From Eonycteris spelaea (taxonomy: Eukaryota; Chordata; Mammalia; Chiroptera; Pteropodidae), in assembly GCA_003508835.1 (NCBI GenBank), contig PUFA01000027.1, forward strand, positions 5,146,001 through 5,210,000: a stretch of DNA of 64,000 nucleotides. The letters run 5' to 3'. This document shows, piece after piece, positions 23,350 through 36,169 of this stretch. The notes under the pieces are model-generated. The model did not search any database, had not been told where the DNA came from, and saw nothing but the letters and a program-made list of their open reading frames with translations. The translations under genes and the position numbers were made by a program. Numbering within the stretch: the first letter of the stretch is position 1; each line of letters starts with the position of its first letter.

Positions 23350-23735
23350 ATTCGCTCCTTGACTCTTCCGGGCTTTCACACATCCCACAACTGTGCTGGG
23401 AAAACTCGTCCTCTCCTTCCCCTGCTCACCTGGCTGCTAATTATGCACTCACAGTCTTCAGCTTAAATAGTAATATCTCTGAGAAGCCTATCCTGACCTA
23501 CTGGACAGAACTGGGCATTCCTCCTATGTGCCCTAAGAAGATCCTTTAGTTCCTGTATCCTACCACTAGACTGCATTTTGATTGCATGGTTAATGTCTGT
23601 CTCCCCTACTACATTAAGAATTCTATGAAGGCAGGGGCAGTGATGGCCTAATTCATAATCTTATTTCCAGAGTCTTGCACACTGCCTGGCTTATATTAAT
23701 TGCTTGATAAATACTTAAAGGATTTAATATAACAT
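23350..23735 (+). repeat. L2 fragment, plus strand
   Basis: 'ctctgagaagcctatcctga', 'ctgtctcccctactacatta', 'ttctatgaaggcaggggcag' and 'cttgcacactgcctggctta' match the LINE-2 3' end closely. Confidence 0.88.
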
Positions 23736-24744
23736 TTGGGCAGAGTAGAAGAATGGGACTTTTTTTTTTTTTTTTTAACTGGAGTTAGTAGAGACCAACC
23801 ACTGGGCTGTTACAAAGTGGAATCAGGTAAAAGGAGGCCCATTATCCCTGGAATCCTGGTAGTTCTCTTATGGATGCTATATTTCTCCCTCACTTTTACT
23901 GTTGATAAAACATAAAGTAATAAACACGGATTAGGAAGATGTTGGAAGGAGACCATTCTTCCAAAATAGCCAGCAGATCTAACATTCAGGATTTATGCTA
24001 CTTTTGAAAATGCTTCATCTTTTTAAAATTTTGTTTTTGCATGGTATGCGATAGCTTTTTATTTTGCTCACTTTTGTGTTATGTGGTTATTTTTGAAAGG
24101 AAACCCAAGGTTGGCAAAATAAATAAGAATCTTCACACAGGGAGACTATCTCTTTGAATAGCATTTCTCTGAACTTGCTGTCTCCATCACCAGTGTCTTT
24201 GGGCACAGCTCCTCAGTCACAGCACTGGGACTTGCAAGAATATTTCTCTGATTTTCTATCGCACAACACAGATCAGGCTAGATCCTCTAACCACAACTGT
24301 CCAAAGGACTTGAGAAAAACAAAGGGGAAAAAGAGATAAGAGAAGGAAGCCACAACTAAACAGACTGATTTAGAAGACTGAGTTTGCTTTTTCAGCTCTT
24401 GGTCTCTCTGGGGATAGGAGGGAGGAGATCAGCTTAGCAACCAAGCAGAGACTAACATCTAAATTCCACTGAGCTCCTAAAAGTCTTTACTCTAGAAAGT
24501 AGAGGTAATAACTTGACTATTAAATATCATCCTGAACACCCTCTTCCCCAAACCTTTGTTCTTCTAACCCCCATGTACGTCTGAGGTTGTATCTTACAGT
24601 GTGAACAGCACTATCACATCAGAATACAATCCATTAAGGTAGGTGCATACTGATGTGTGTGTGTTGGGGAGTGGGGTTTGCATTAAAGGACAGTTTTGGT
24701 ACAATTTCATGTATTCAGTCAACAAATAGTTATTAAGACCCCTG

Positions 24745-25045
24745 GCTGCGTGGTAGAATAGAAAGGGCATCTGATCTGGGGTTACGAAGCCTGAGTTCCA
24801 TGCATGGATCAAAACCTTCCTAACTTTGTAACACTGGGCAAATTTTCTAACATTTCTGAATTTCTGCCATTAGCCCTACAAAACAAGCATGAGATCAATA
24901 AGAGAGAAGATTGCATATCAGAAGTTTTCTTTAAACCCATAATGCTGATGCTATTATTAGGAGTCATGTGCAAGGCTCTGTGTTTAGCACAATGCAGGTT
25001 AATTATGCCTGTCTGTAAGGGTGGTTATGAGGATAAATGAGATAG
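24745..25045 (+). repeat. MIR fragment, plus strand
   Basis: 'tggtagaatagaaagggcat', then 'aactttgtaacactgggcaa' and 'ggtggttatgaggataaatg' follow the MIR consensus order, with an insertion-like stretch in the middle. Confidence 0.65.
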
Positions 25046-25049
25046 AAAC

Positions 25050-26230
25050 ATTTAAAAAATGATAAATAAGGCATGACCCCCACTCTCAAAGGAATTTCAC
25101 ATTGCTGGGAAGATGAGTCACAAACACAAAAAATAGAAAACAAAGTAGTATTTGAAAAATACCATAGGAATGGAACAAAATAGGATAAGATTTCCATAAA
25201 TTTATTTTTCTATATATGGTATATTATCACTAACATGGAAAGTTACTTCTAAGTTTCTATTAAGATGTCTATATGTTACTTATAAAATAAAAAGAGCTAG
25301 TTAACTTGCTAGCATCTTCTACATGCAGAATCAATTGGCTTTTAACTTCCACAGCAAGGTCATAATTATTGTGCATTCTAAATTGGTAAATGCAGTGTCT
25401 AGTGACATGGGACAGTGCTCAGGAATATTCTGCTGGCTTTTCCTATGGATAATACACATCTCATCCTATTTCTGTGGAATAATGTGGGGCCTTAAGTTAT
25501 AGAATACATCAATGGTGTCATTTCCAGCCTCCAAGACGATTAGCTTAAGGGTCAGCACACTACCTTCTGCTCCGGATGTACTTTTTATCAATAAGGATAT
25601 CGTGTTCAACAGCAAAGTGTTCTACTCTTTATTTTGAAATAATAGCTGAATTCATATAATAGCTTGTTTTGTTAAAAGGTGAAATAGAGCAGAAAAAAGG
25701 AAATTTGCTTTAACCATGCTCCTTGGGGAATATATCACAATATGAAAGTCACAAGATAGCTTTCGCTCCTCCCCGGCTAATTACAAATAAGTCCTTTAGA
25801 ATATATTTAGATTTGGAGAAATAATTCATACTTAGAATGAAACCTAACAACCTTCTGTAGATTAAATACCTGTTATATGTTAAATATATACTCAGGAGAG
25901 AAGAGGGAAGAGATCTGTTAACCATGTTTAACAGTATTTTGAGCTAAACATTTTTAAAATATGAAAGAAAATGAAAAGGAAAAAAGATCAATTAAGAGAG
26001 TTCTCTCCTTTGGTTAAAAAAAAGAAAGAGAGCTCAAATTGAAACGTAAGCAATACTATGACACAATTAAAACTGGTATTTTAAAAAAAACTTAATTTTA
26101 ACCCTGATCTTTTAAAAATTATAACTGCATATATGAATTTGCCTAATGTGTAAAGTGCAGAGCAGACTTATGGAACTTTAAATCAAATGATCTTTAAATC
26201 ATCTATCCATTTATTCATTGATGAATGACT
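25050..26230. other. Intronic stretch, nothing recognised
   Basis: AT-rich sequence. A short 'gggtcagcacactac' word near 25551 resembles a hAT terminal repeat but stands alone. Confidence 0.5.
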
Positions 26231-26234
26231 ATGC

Positions 26235-26425
26235 TTAAGGAGTGGTTATCAAAATGTGCTTCCTGGACCAGTAACAGCAGCATCACCTGAGAGCTTGTTA
26301 GAAATGTAATTCTTGGGCTCTTCCCCTGGACGTACTGAATCAGAAAGTCGAGGATGGGGATCAGAAATATGTTTTAACAAGCTGTCCAGGTGATTGTGTT
26401 GCATGCTAAAGTATGAAAACCAGCC
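26235..26425 (+). mobile_element. MER5-type hAT-Charlie non-autonomous element
   Basis: 'agtggttatcaaaatgtgct', 'gcatcacctgagagcttgtt' and 'tactgaatcagaaagtcgag' then 'tccaggtgattgtgttgcat' give the MER5A/B layout over about 190 bp. Confidence 0.8.
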
Positions 26426-26439
26426 TCCTGGAAAGAAAA

Positions 26440-26690
26440 GATTAGGGGCATGCTTTTTGAAGTCAGAAAATTTAGTTCAAATATCTGCGCTTAGACTTAC
26501 TCTCTCTGTGACCAGGAACAAGTCATTCAATCCAAGCCTCAATTTCCAAATTAGTAAACAGAGACACGATACCTTTCAGAACTATTGTTCAGATTAAATG
26601 AGGAAATATACACAGATGAGATCTATAGTGTGTACACATCATACACACAAAGCTTGGTGCACAGTAAGCACTCAATAACTAACATCTGTG
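26440..26690 (+). repeat. MIR, plus strand
   Basis: 'ctctctgtgaccaggaacaa', 'gttcagattaaatgaggaaa' and 'gcacagtaagcactcaataa' span most of a MIR element. Confidence 0.85.
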
Positions 26691-26734
26691 ATTTCTAGGC
26701 ATAGAAGACCCTGTGTTCAATGCTGCAGAAAACA

Positions 26735-27630
26735 CTGTGTTAATCAGACATGGCTTCTTTCTTCAAGCATCTCAGTCTGGAAGAGGAGCTACACTAGCAT
26801 ACAAACAATCATGATGCAAAGTAGAAAGTGTTAGGTGGCAAAAGAGTGGTGTATGAAGTGCCCTGGGAGGCCTGGGAGGTTGAAAGAGTAGAGGACACAA
26901 CATACGAGTTGGTTTCTAAAAAAGAGGAAGCTTTGGGATAAGCACAGATCAAGGGAAGCACAGTCCAAATGAAAAGAATATGGAGAAGAGGGAGGGAATC
27001 ATGGGATACATAGTTTGGCTAATGGGATAACGGACTTATAATTTATTGTCGAAACAGGGGCACTTTGCAAGTAAAGGGGTACATCATTAATAGCCAAGTC
27101 AGGGCAACAGATTTAGAGGAGACCATGAATGACATCCTTCTGGACAACAGGCTGTTGGGATATAAGTTCTGGAAATAAAAATGGAGAGGGGTTGGATTTG
27201 TGCATTCAAGGGTCCATAATGATGGGGAGGGCTCTGTTTTTTAAGTCATGGGGAGAAGCTGAAGGCCCTGAGCAGAGACATGTCCACAGTGTGTAGGTGC
27301 TTGGGAACATTACTTTGGCAGCAATATGTAGACTGCTACAAGAATGGAGAGGAGGGAGTGGAAGAGAAATTTCCAGAAATGAGATTCTGAAACGGATTAA
27401 AGGTGTCAGACAAGAAGAGGGAGAAGCTGAACATGAAGTTAATAAATATATATTTCTGCATATTAGTTCTTTACCAGAAGCGAATATTTCAAGTCTATAT
27501 CAACAAACACAAGGAGGTCAAGAGAAGAGACAGTTCAAGGGGAAAGTATCATGAATTCAGTTTTGGATATAAGGTGTTCAGTATGATGGGCTATGTCATA
27601 TACAACATGTGACTGGGTCCCAATGTGCCA
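26735..27630 (-). repeat. L2-like repeat block, minus strand
   Basis: A purine-rich block whose wording ('tggaagaggagctacac', 'gagggctctgttttttaagt', 'atgaattcagttttggatat') resembles the complement of LINE-2 or a related old repeat. Family and limits are uncertain. Confidence 0.45.
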
Positions 27631-27879
27631 CCGATACGGGGAAATATGACAACTAGTTAGACTTTTGTTCTTATATCAGTAAGGCTCTTTCCATCTCTCA
27701 AAAGATGAGCCATTCAATATCCTGATATAGTACATAGACTTTTAATTTTATTTGTAATTTTACTCAATGAATATTTAAAACTGGGCAACAATGAATATCT
27801 GAGCTGTGCTTAATATGGACCAGACTCTATTCTAAGTACTTACAAATATTACAGATTTATGCCTCATAAGAATCTTATG

Positions 27880-28015
27880 ACATTAATATATTATTATGCC
27901 TCTTTTTCACATGAAGACACTGAGGCACAGAGAAGTCGGGAGACCTGCCCAAGATTATACAGCTATAAAGTATGGAGCCCCAAATTGAACCTGAGAGAGT
28001 GTGGTTGCAGAGGCT
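27880..28015 (-). repeat. MIR, minus strand
   Basis: 'acactgaggcacagagaagt', 'acctgcccaagattatacag' and 'ccaaattgaacctgag' match the MIR complement well. Confidence 0.85.
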
Positions 28016-28639
28016 GAATTCATCATGTTGTCAAGTGGTTTCTTATATAAAGACATCTAATAAAACTTGATGGTATTGAGATTGGAAAATAAAAGTTTTA
28101 TTAACTTCCAGCTATCCTCGGATGTTTCATTATTTACATGAAAGGAAAGATCTTCAGGTATTATTTCCAGTTATAATTGACAAAACTGTTTTCATAGATG
28201 CAAAAAAAAATTTACTTCTTATAATACTTTTGAGGAATGGGTATTCACAGCCAAGAGTAAAAAATATACTCACAATTTCATAACACCTGGTGACCCATTT
28301 TGGTTTCTAAGGCTCATCATTTGTACTCCAGAAATCTATGGCTATTCCCTCCTTTCCACACCTTATACAGAGCCCAAAGTAATCTTCTGCAAAAGCTATT
28401 CTACCACGGTCACACTTCCTTGTCACACTTGGTGTCAGACACCAAGTCGCAGAGTCAAGATTCAAACCTGAGCCACTAATCACCTCCCAAATGGCAAACG
28501 ACTTTTTCTGAATCACCTTTATTGTTACTATTTTTCATAGTGAGTGTGGAGTAAGGGTGGGAGCCTGGCAGGAATTTTTGGTAAACGAAAATTCAGGAAT
28601 TATAAATATAAGGAGGTAGCTGGGCCTTCAGAATCATTT

Positions 28640-28865
28640 TAGGAGAGAAGAATCTTTTAAAAATCTGGATTAAAGAAGTACAAATTAGTAGTTGATAGAT
28701 AGTCATGGGGTGGGGAGCACGGCATAGGGAATGCAGTCAGCATCACTATATTGGCTAGGTAGAAAAACGGAGGTGAGAAGGAGATTGTTTTATAAACTAC
28801 ATAAACGTCTAACCAATGTACTGCATACTCGAAACTAATGAAAACAAATCAATAAATTTTAAACA
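28640..28865 (+). mobile_element. LINE-1 3'UTR end fragment, plus strand
   Basis: 'gtcatggggtggggagcacg', 'ggcatagggaatgcagtcag' and 'caaatcaataaattttaaac' follow the 3'UTR of the L1 class common in laurasiatherian mammals. Confidence 0.65.
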
Positions 28866-28869
28866 GAAA

Positions 28870-29270
28870 AAAGAAACTCTGGGAATGCCACAGTTGCTGG
28901 CAGTCCAAGGAGTGCCAGGGCAGGGAAGGCGCTCCAAGGGCAGGAGAGGGAGTTTTTAGGCCGGGGCTCACCAGGTCAAGGAAGAGGATGCCTTCAAGGC
29001 AGCACTCAAGGGACTCAGGCCTCTGGTTTTGGCAGGCGCATCCCGTGCATTCCATCTCTCAGTGATGCAAGAAGGAGGGCAAGACTCCCCTGGAGAGGCC
29101 AAGGGACTCGCCAAACTGTTAGAACAGCAGATGCTGAAACCATGCTTCCCAGTGAGCCGGCGCTGAAGGCCAGGGACAGGAGAGAATTAAAACAGCACCC
29201 AAGGCGGAGGCGGACCAGGGAGGCAGCCCCTCCTTGGGGGAAGTTGTCATCTGCTTTAGATGCCACTCTC
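28870..29270. other. GC-richer intronic stretch, nothing recognised
   Basis: GC-rich compared with its flanks, with a few CpG sites (for example near 29157-29210). No exon or repeat was recognised. Confidence 0.4.
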
Positions 29271-29279
29271 CTGAGCTTT

Positions 29280-29480
29280 ACTACATGCAATGCTCATCTT
29301 AGTCACAGCACTTACGTTACAAGCATTTGCTTAGACATTTGTCTCCGCACTAAACACTGAGCTTCAAGAGAGCTAGGATCTGTATTATTTGACTATATCC
29401 CAACACTTAGCTCAGAGCCCAACACAAAGCAGGTGCCTTAAGTAAAATGCCTGTGAGTGAATGAATGAATGGATGAAATG
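29280..29480 (+). repeat. L2 3' tail, plus strand
   Basis: 'ttcaagagagctaggatctg', 'acacttagctcagagcccaa' and the ending 'gagtgaatgaatgaatgg' match the LINE-2 tail. Confidence 0.8.
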
Positions 29481-29489
29481 AGGGTTGAG

Positions 29490-29650
29490 CTTTGATGAAC
29501 TGGAGTCATTGTACTAGAAGGAGCCTTATAACTCACTTAGCTCAACCCTATTGTTTTACAGATGATGGGAGACCCAGAGAGGTGAAAGGGCTTGCGGAGG
29601 CCCCGTGGGTTTAGTGCTGGGGCTGGACTAGGAACCCAGAACATACGGAC
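29490..29650 (-). repeat. MIR-family fragment, minus strand
   Basis: 'gttttacagatgatgggaga', 'cccagagaggtgaaagggct' and 'ggactaggaacccagaac' follow the MIR/MIR3 complement. Confidence 0.7.
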
Positions 29651-29860
29651 CATCCTTTTCCCCTCCTACTCGCCCCGCTAGGAGCACGGAGACAGGCCCC
29701 ACAGTCATTCCAATGTTTGTTGGTTGGTTGTGGGGAATGCAGAATACATTTTCCCATGGAAACAGGTTTTTTCTTCTTCTTCTTCTTTTTTTTCTTTAAA
29801 TGGTGGTTCGGTTCCCAGGCCAGGCCACAAAAGCCTATTTACCCCATAGCTGAGCTCAAC

Positions 29861-29867
29861 TATAAAA
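29861..29867 (+). promoter_or_regulatory. TATA-like box upstream of a G-rich cluster
   Basis: TATAAAA on the plus strand, antisense to ICA1, in a GC-rich setting. No transcript or initiator is proven; a single match is expected often by chance. Confidence 0.2.
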
Positions 29868-29918
29868 CCAGCGGTAGCTCTGAGGCCTCACTGAACCCCC
29901 AGCTCTGAGCCCACAGTC

Positions 29919-30030
29919 TGGGGGGCAGGTGGGCAGCTGGCTCTGCAGGGGGGAGGGCAGAGCTCCCTTGAGCAAACCAGGAGTGTGGAACGGGGGGCTG
30001 GGCAGGGGGGCTGGGCAGGGGGCCCAGGCA
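29919..30030 (+). other. G-rich cluster with G-quadruplex potential
   Basis: Repeated runs of three to six G on the plus strand, including two near-identical units of GGGGGGCTGGGCAG at about 29993-30021. The complementary C-run strand is the ICA1 transcribed (RNA-like) strand. Confidence 0.7.
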
Positions 30031-30759
30031 GCAGCTGCAGGAGGCTAGGCAGCCTCTGAATGCCTTGGTGGTTCTTAAGTGGATTGTTTGTAAGTAGGGA
30101 ACTGTCTGTACTTAGAAAGGCGGATTTCAAGAGGTAGGGGATCCTATTTCACTTGAAGGCCCACAGTAATGAGGGTTCTTTATTCGTAATGAAGTAGCCA
30201 CTAATTGGAGGGACAGGCTCAGGAGGCCTGTTGGAATTTTGTACTCCTGGACCAGAACTGAGTAATATTATGCAGTAGCCTGGCAACTCCTTACTTCTGC
30301 ATAAAATCCATATAAAAATCTACCATGAAGTGCCTGTCTGAAATTCACTGTTTATTATTAATAATGATAATAACAGGGCAGTTTATATACAGCATTAAGT
30401 GAAAAAAGTGAATGAATTCTCAGTTTCCTCAAGTTACCCACCCCACCCCCAGCCAGATTAGGAACATTTGGAAAATCCTTACTCTCACAGTGGGCTGAAA
30501 GTTTTCACATTTACCCTGAGGAGACATGGCTCCAGTTTCTAAGGACTCATCCAAGAGATGATCTCTTCCCTTCCTGCCTCCTCAGAGGCAGAAACAGTTC
30601 CATTAACTCACAAATGCTGTAAAAGCAAATATATGAAAAAAATCAAAATGAAAAAAAATAATGTTAATGGAACTAAAAAGGTTTCAGTAGGCAAATCAAT
30701 TATAGTAAGGTAAGCTGTTCTGGACTTGATGAAATGTGACCAACTACATTGGAATGTTC

Positions 30760-30776
30760 TGGTGCCCCCTGGAGGA
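30760..30776 (-). promoter_or_regulatory. CTCF-like motif, forward on minus strand
   Basis: The complement reads CCTCCAGGGGGCACCA, close to the CTCF core. Motif resemblance only. Confidence 0.35.
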
Positions 30777-31473
30777 TTCTAAAACCTAACAGAACTGGAA
30801 TTTAGTACTTTTCTTTACATGTCTTAGAAAATCCTACATAGGCAATGTGTTTCTTCTCCCGGGCTTAAATCAACTCAACTTGACTCAATCACATGAAGAC
30901 GGACAGAGCAGGAATTTAACATTTAAAAGGTTTACCCACCATAAGTTTATCGTTAGAATATAGGTTTTTGGATCAATGACGGAATCTATTTTTGGTTTGC
31001 GAAGTTTATAAATCTAGCAGTGCAAAGTTCACAGTTACGTGTGCAATCTCTCCATTTTTCTGGGCTCAGTGTTTAGTGAACAAGGAAGTTTGCTTCTGTG
31101 AACCTTGCACAGACACTCTGAAAAGTTAAACATTTAGCCTCTAAAATTTTACTGCCCTGGCGTTCCTCAGGGACATGGCTCCAGTATTATGATGACTAAA
31201 TGAACATCAGAGTTTATTCCAGAGCCACAGAGCAGTCAGCAGATGCGAGGAACCGTTGTCTGACTCCAGCAAGCTCCAATAATAATAAACTCCAATAATC
31301 TAATAGGATTACAGCTGCCCATCTGCCGTACCCCACCCTCCAATTTATACCAGAGTGAATGAAATCACTATCTTGGTGCATAATGTAACATACCACCCAG
31401 CCTTAGATCACTACATCTGAAAGACATAGACCAGGTTTCACTAAATTTGCCAAGACACACGGTGGTACATTAC

Positions 31474-31498
31474 TGTAACTATTATCACAATAGTTACA
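31474..31498. repeat. Perfect 10-bp inverted repeat (hairpin)
   Basis: TGTAACTATT and its exact complement are separated by a 5-nt loop. Confidence 0.9.
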
Positions 31499-31639
31499 AT
31501 ATAAATACAATATGATATGTAAAGTAATAGAAACTTCTGCTCTTACCTTGTTTTAGTGCTATTCCATCATATAGTGAATACTTAATTTCTTAATTTGAAT
31601 ATTATAAAAATTAATGAAGTCATCAAAAATAACTTCAGA

Positions 31640-34190
31640 CTTTCAGAAAATCTGCAAGAATTCTTCATATTCCCGGGCACCCTTGACCCAGATTCCCCAA
31701 ATTTCAACATTTACTACATTTGTCTTTTTCTAAATACACATGAACACACGTTATTATTTTTCTGAACAGTTTAAGAGTAAGTTATGGATATGGTGGTCTT
31801 TTATTCCTAAAAATTTCAATGCATATTTCCTAAAAATAAGGAATCCTCTTACATAAACAGTATAATTATCAAAATCAGAAATTAACACTGAAATACTATC
31901 TATAAAATCTTACTAAGATTTTATCAATTTCCCAATAATATTTTTCATAGCGAAAAACAAACATACATGCAAACAAACAAACCTAGACTCATGCACTGCA
32001 TTCAGTTGTCATGATTTTTCAGTCTTGTTTAACCTGCGTCAGTTCCTGGGTCTGTCTGTGTACAGGCCAGGTATCTTACAGAATGCCCCACATTTTGAAT
32101 TGTCCTAGCGGCCCTCATGATTAAATTAAGGTTATAAACCTCTAGCTTCATACCTCAAAAGTGATTCTGGCTTTTTCTCTGTGTAACATATGAAAAAGTA
32201 GTTATTATTTATTAGTCCCATTAGTAGCAATGTTAACTAATCTTTTGGTTAAGCTTGTGTTTGCCACGTTCTTCTACTGAGAATTACTATTTTAACCTTT
32301 CTAAATAAAAAGTAGCTTGTGGGATATACCATGAGATAATGTAAATATCCTATTTCTTCTCAAACTTTCATCCATTAGTTTCAGCACTCATGGATGATTC
32401 TTGACTCTATTGATTATTTTTGTAATGGTTTATAAAGGTGGTTCTCTAATTCCGTCATTCCTTCTACATTCGTGAGCTTTCCACTCCTTTATTAATTTAT
32501 TTAGTTGTCTGCTTATATCAGTGTAACTCATGGATACTTACTTTGCTCAATAGTGTTAAATTTACTATCATTATTTATTTAAATGATTACATAAGCCCAG
32601 ATTCGGCCAATGAGAGTCCCTTCAAACTGGTTCCTGTGTAATTTAAACATATTCCTATCATTTTTAGGCTTTTTTTTTTTTTTTTTACTTTATGGCGTAA
32701 CAAGGTATTTCTATTATTTCCTTGTCTGACCTTGAATTCAGCCATTTCTCCGTAATTAGAAATTCTTTATGTATACCAAGTTAAAGAGGAATTCACATAT
32801 AATTTCGTCTAGTACTTGTATAGTTTTTTTTTTTTTTTACATTTAGATGCCTAATTTACTGAGAGTTTATTCTTGTGCATGGTGTGAGATATGGATCTAA
32901 TTTTATCTTTGCCAAATGGCTATTCAGTTGTCCCAGTATCATTTGCTAAGAAGTTCATTTCTGCACCAGCGATTTGAGATACTATCTTTATCATAATGCT
33001 AAAGTCCCATATGTACTTGAGTTTATTTTTCTCTTTTCCTATTTTCTACTTTATTCCACTGGCCTGTCTGCTCATTTACATGCCAGTACCACACTGTTTT
33101 AAAAGAAACTTTAGTAAACATGTCTCCCTTGTAGCATTTCTTTTTTAGTGTTTTCCTGGCTATTCTTACGTTTATTTTTCCCATAAAAATTTTACTATCA
33201 CCTTGGTATTTCTATCAAGTTGCTATAAATTATCAATTAACTTGAGGATAACTGACATTTTTATTACATGAGAATTCCTAACCAAAAGCAACAAATGTTC
33301 ACTGTTTAGTCAAGTCTACTTTTACTTTTCAGGGATGTTTTATAGTTCTCCTTTTAAGAATTTTACATATCTCAAGTTAAATTTTTTCTTAAGTAATTTT
33401 TCTTCTTTATTGCTATTATAAATTGAGTTTTCTCTACCTTTGTACTTTCTTTTATAGCCTGCTACTTTACTGAAATCTGTTATTTTGATTTGGTTTTACC
33501 ACTGACTCTTTAGGGCTTTCTAGGTCCATGATTATATCATATGCAAACAGAGACAGTTTTAATTCTTTTCCAATCCTTCTATCTCTAATTGGTTTCTCTT
33601 GTCTACTTGCATTGGCTAATATCTCTAGCACAATGTTGAATAGAAGGGAGACAGTGAGGAATCTTGCTTTGCTTCTAATCTTAGTGGAAATATTGGTAGT
33701 GCTTCCCCATTAAGCTGGCTTTAAGACTAAGATATGCAATTTTATCAGAAATGAGTGTTGAATATTATAAAAGGTTTTCAAAATCTATGATGATAATCAT
33801 ATGATTTTCTTCCTCAGATTTATTAATAAAGTATATTAAATTAATGAATTTCCTCATATTGAGACATCTTTGCCTTCTGGGATGAATTCACTTGGTCATG
33901 GTGTATTATTTTCTTCTGATTCTATTCTCAATATTTTATTTAGAAATAATTTTATTTCAGATACAGTATATAGTTGATTCTTATTTGGAAAGTCCAATTG
34001 AAAATCTTTTTTTTTAATAGATGAGTTCAGCCCATTTACATTTTGATAAAACTAATATGTTTGCTTCAATGCTCATATTTTGGTTCATAATTAGTATGGG
34101 AATCATGTTATTTTTTTGTTTTATTTATTGTGTTTTACTAGTTCTTTAATTTGATTTTTTTTTAGTCTAGTGACACTTCTGTATTATACA
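31640..34190 (-). mobile_element. LINE-1 (old L1M type) 3'UTR and ORF2 part, minus strand
   Basis: The plus strand shows the 3'UTR complement ('aacctgcgtcagttcctggg' near 32032, 'cattagtttcagcactcatg' near 32373). The ORF2 complement follows, with 'tatcatatgcaaacagagac' and 'gcacaatgttgaatagaagg' near 33540-33650. It may be two joined fragments. Same orientation as ICA1. Confidence 0.82.
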
Positions 34191-34199
34191 ATAATGGTG

Positions 34200-35980
34200 G
34201 GTACATGACATCATATACTTGTTGAAACCCATAGAATCTTAACACAAAAAGTGAACCCTAATGTAAACTATAGACTTTGGCTGATAATGTGCCAATGCTG
34301 GTTCATTGATTATAATAAATGTGCCACACTGATGTGGAATATTGATGGTGGGAGAAGCTGTGTGGTGGAGGGAAGGGTATGTGGGAACTCTGAATATGGG
34401 CATTTAAAAAAAATGTTTGGACTTGCGGGAAGAGTGTAAAAAAACAAATGGTAAAAATGAAAAAGGATAATAGAAACCACGTTTCAAATTCTTTAAAAAA
34501 ATCTATGTCTACCTTTTGCCAACCACATTTAAAAAAAGAAAAAGAAGAAGAGCAAAAAGAATGGTCTTTCTATTTAGACTGAGCAGGAAACAACAGTATG
34601 AAGATTTGTAACTGAAGGCCGCTGTCAGTTCACCAGACTGGCATTTCACACTGCAACGCTGGAGAGCTGTGCCTACATGGGTGACGGTGGCAAGTGTATT
34701 CCAACCCAGCTTTTTGCTACATTGCGCTCTGAAAAAACATTCCTTTGCAGTCTATTGTAGTATTTAAATATGGTTTTAAGTTATGCCAAACAATGGATCA
34801 TCAATTGTGTTCTCATCAGACGTTGAGGAAAAGTAACCTCAAGGTAATAAAGGCCTTTGCTCCACTGTGATTCTTGAGTGAGCCTGGTCTCCACCTTATC
34901 GGCCCAGACATGAGAAGCTGTGCTGTTTAAGGAATTGATATAAAACGTGCAACTCGCAAGCCCATCTCTTTTGTTTCCTCCCCCCTTGGCTTTTTGTCAC
35001 TAAAATCAATTAACTTTATACTAAAAAGAAAGCATCATTTTGTCTTTATTCTGGGGTGGAAAACCCCTCCGTTAGTTTAATAGATATGTCACTGCACATT
35101 TTGTGGGAAATGTCATGAAAGAAAACCAATTGTTCTTGCCCCCCTTGACAAAGTTTCAACTCAGATAATGCACTAATGGGTAAGCCAAACACAGCTTTTC
35201 AATAGTGCCATACTGCCTTTTAAAACGTTTCCTTTTTGGTTGCTTGTGTGAAACCTGAGCCCAGCAAATATACATTCACAATCTTTTTTTTCACCCCTTA
35301 CTGTTCACTGTTACTTTTACAAAATTATTCTGAATTAATAAATACTTTTTATATCAAATTGTACATTACTACGAATCTCTTTTGAGCTACTGATCCATGT
35401 GTGTGAACAGGCACATATAGTGCAATACAATGGTAACAATAAATGCAAATTAAACAAATATAAGCAGCAATGTGTCCAGAGCCTAAAGATCCATGAGCTA
35501 AGTGTCACCATCTTCAAGACATGGATGCATCCTGATGAATGTGTAGTTAGAAAGTGAAGGGATTTCTGTAAAAATCATACTAATTAATTTTAATATCATA
35601 ACAATACTATATTTCGAATTTGTGCAATGTTTGTGGACCAAGTTTTTTATCTTGTCGAACTACCAATTTCCTATAGTCTATTCAGGGTCTGCTAGGGAAT
35701 TCACTGCTCTTTGGGAATGAAGCAAAAAAAGCAGCCTGTGTGTGGTGCATCCGGAAAAGCCTCACACTGTGAGCACAAGAGGTAGGCAGAGTTCAGAACA
35801 ATGACTGAAAAGGAATCACAGAATTTAAGACAGAAGCAGAGGCTTTACATGAAACTAAGTAAGGAAGCTTGAGTTTCAGGGCTGCTTCTAAAACCTTAAA
35901 CCTAATTTTGTACATTTTTTCCTAAAGAAAGTTACAAATATTGTATTGGCCCGGGTCTGTAAAATCTGGATCTGCCCTGA
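34200..35980. other. Intronic stretch without a recognised repeat
   Basis: About 1.8 kb in which I see no L1, L2, MIR or LTR signature. A GC-balanced part at about 34580-34960 stands out from AT-rich flanks. There is no open frame worth calling. Confidence 0.45.
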
Positions 35981-35989
35981 ATGGAAGGT

Positions 35990-36080
35990 CCTTAAACATC
36001 ACTAAGACGAACTGCCTGATATTACAGATGAAGAAACTGAGGCCCAGAAAGGAAAACTTGGGATCAAAATGTGGATGTCA
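35990..36080 (-). repeat. MIR fragment, minus strand
   Basis: 'tattacagatgaagaaactg' followed by 'aggcccagaaaggaaaac' matches the MIR complement. Confidence 0.75.
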
Positions 36081-36169
36081 ATCATTAATTAAAAGTCAGC
36101 CTTTCCCTCTGTTCCCCATAGAAAGGACTTCATTGTACTACTTAGAGACACTGCAATAATTGCCTTGGC

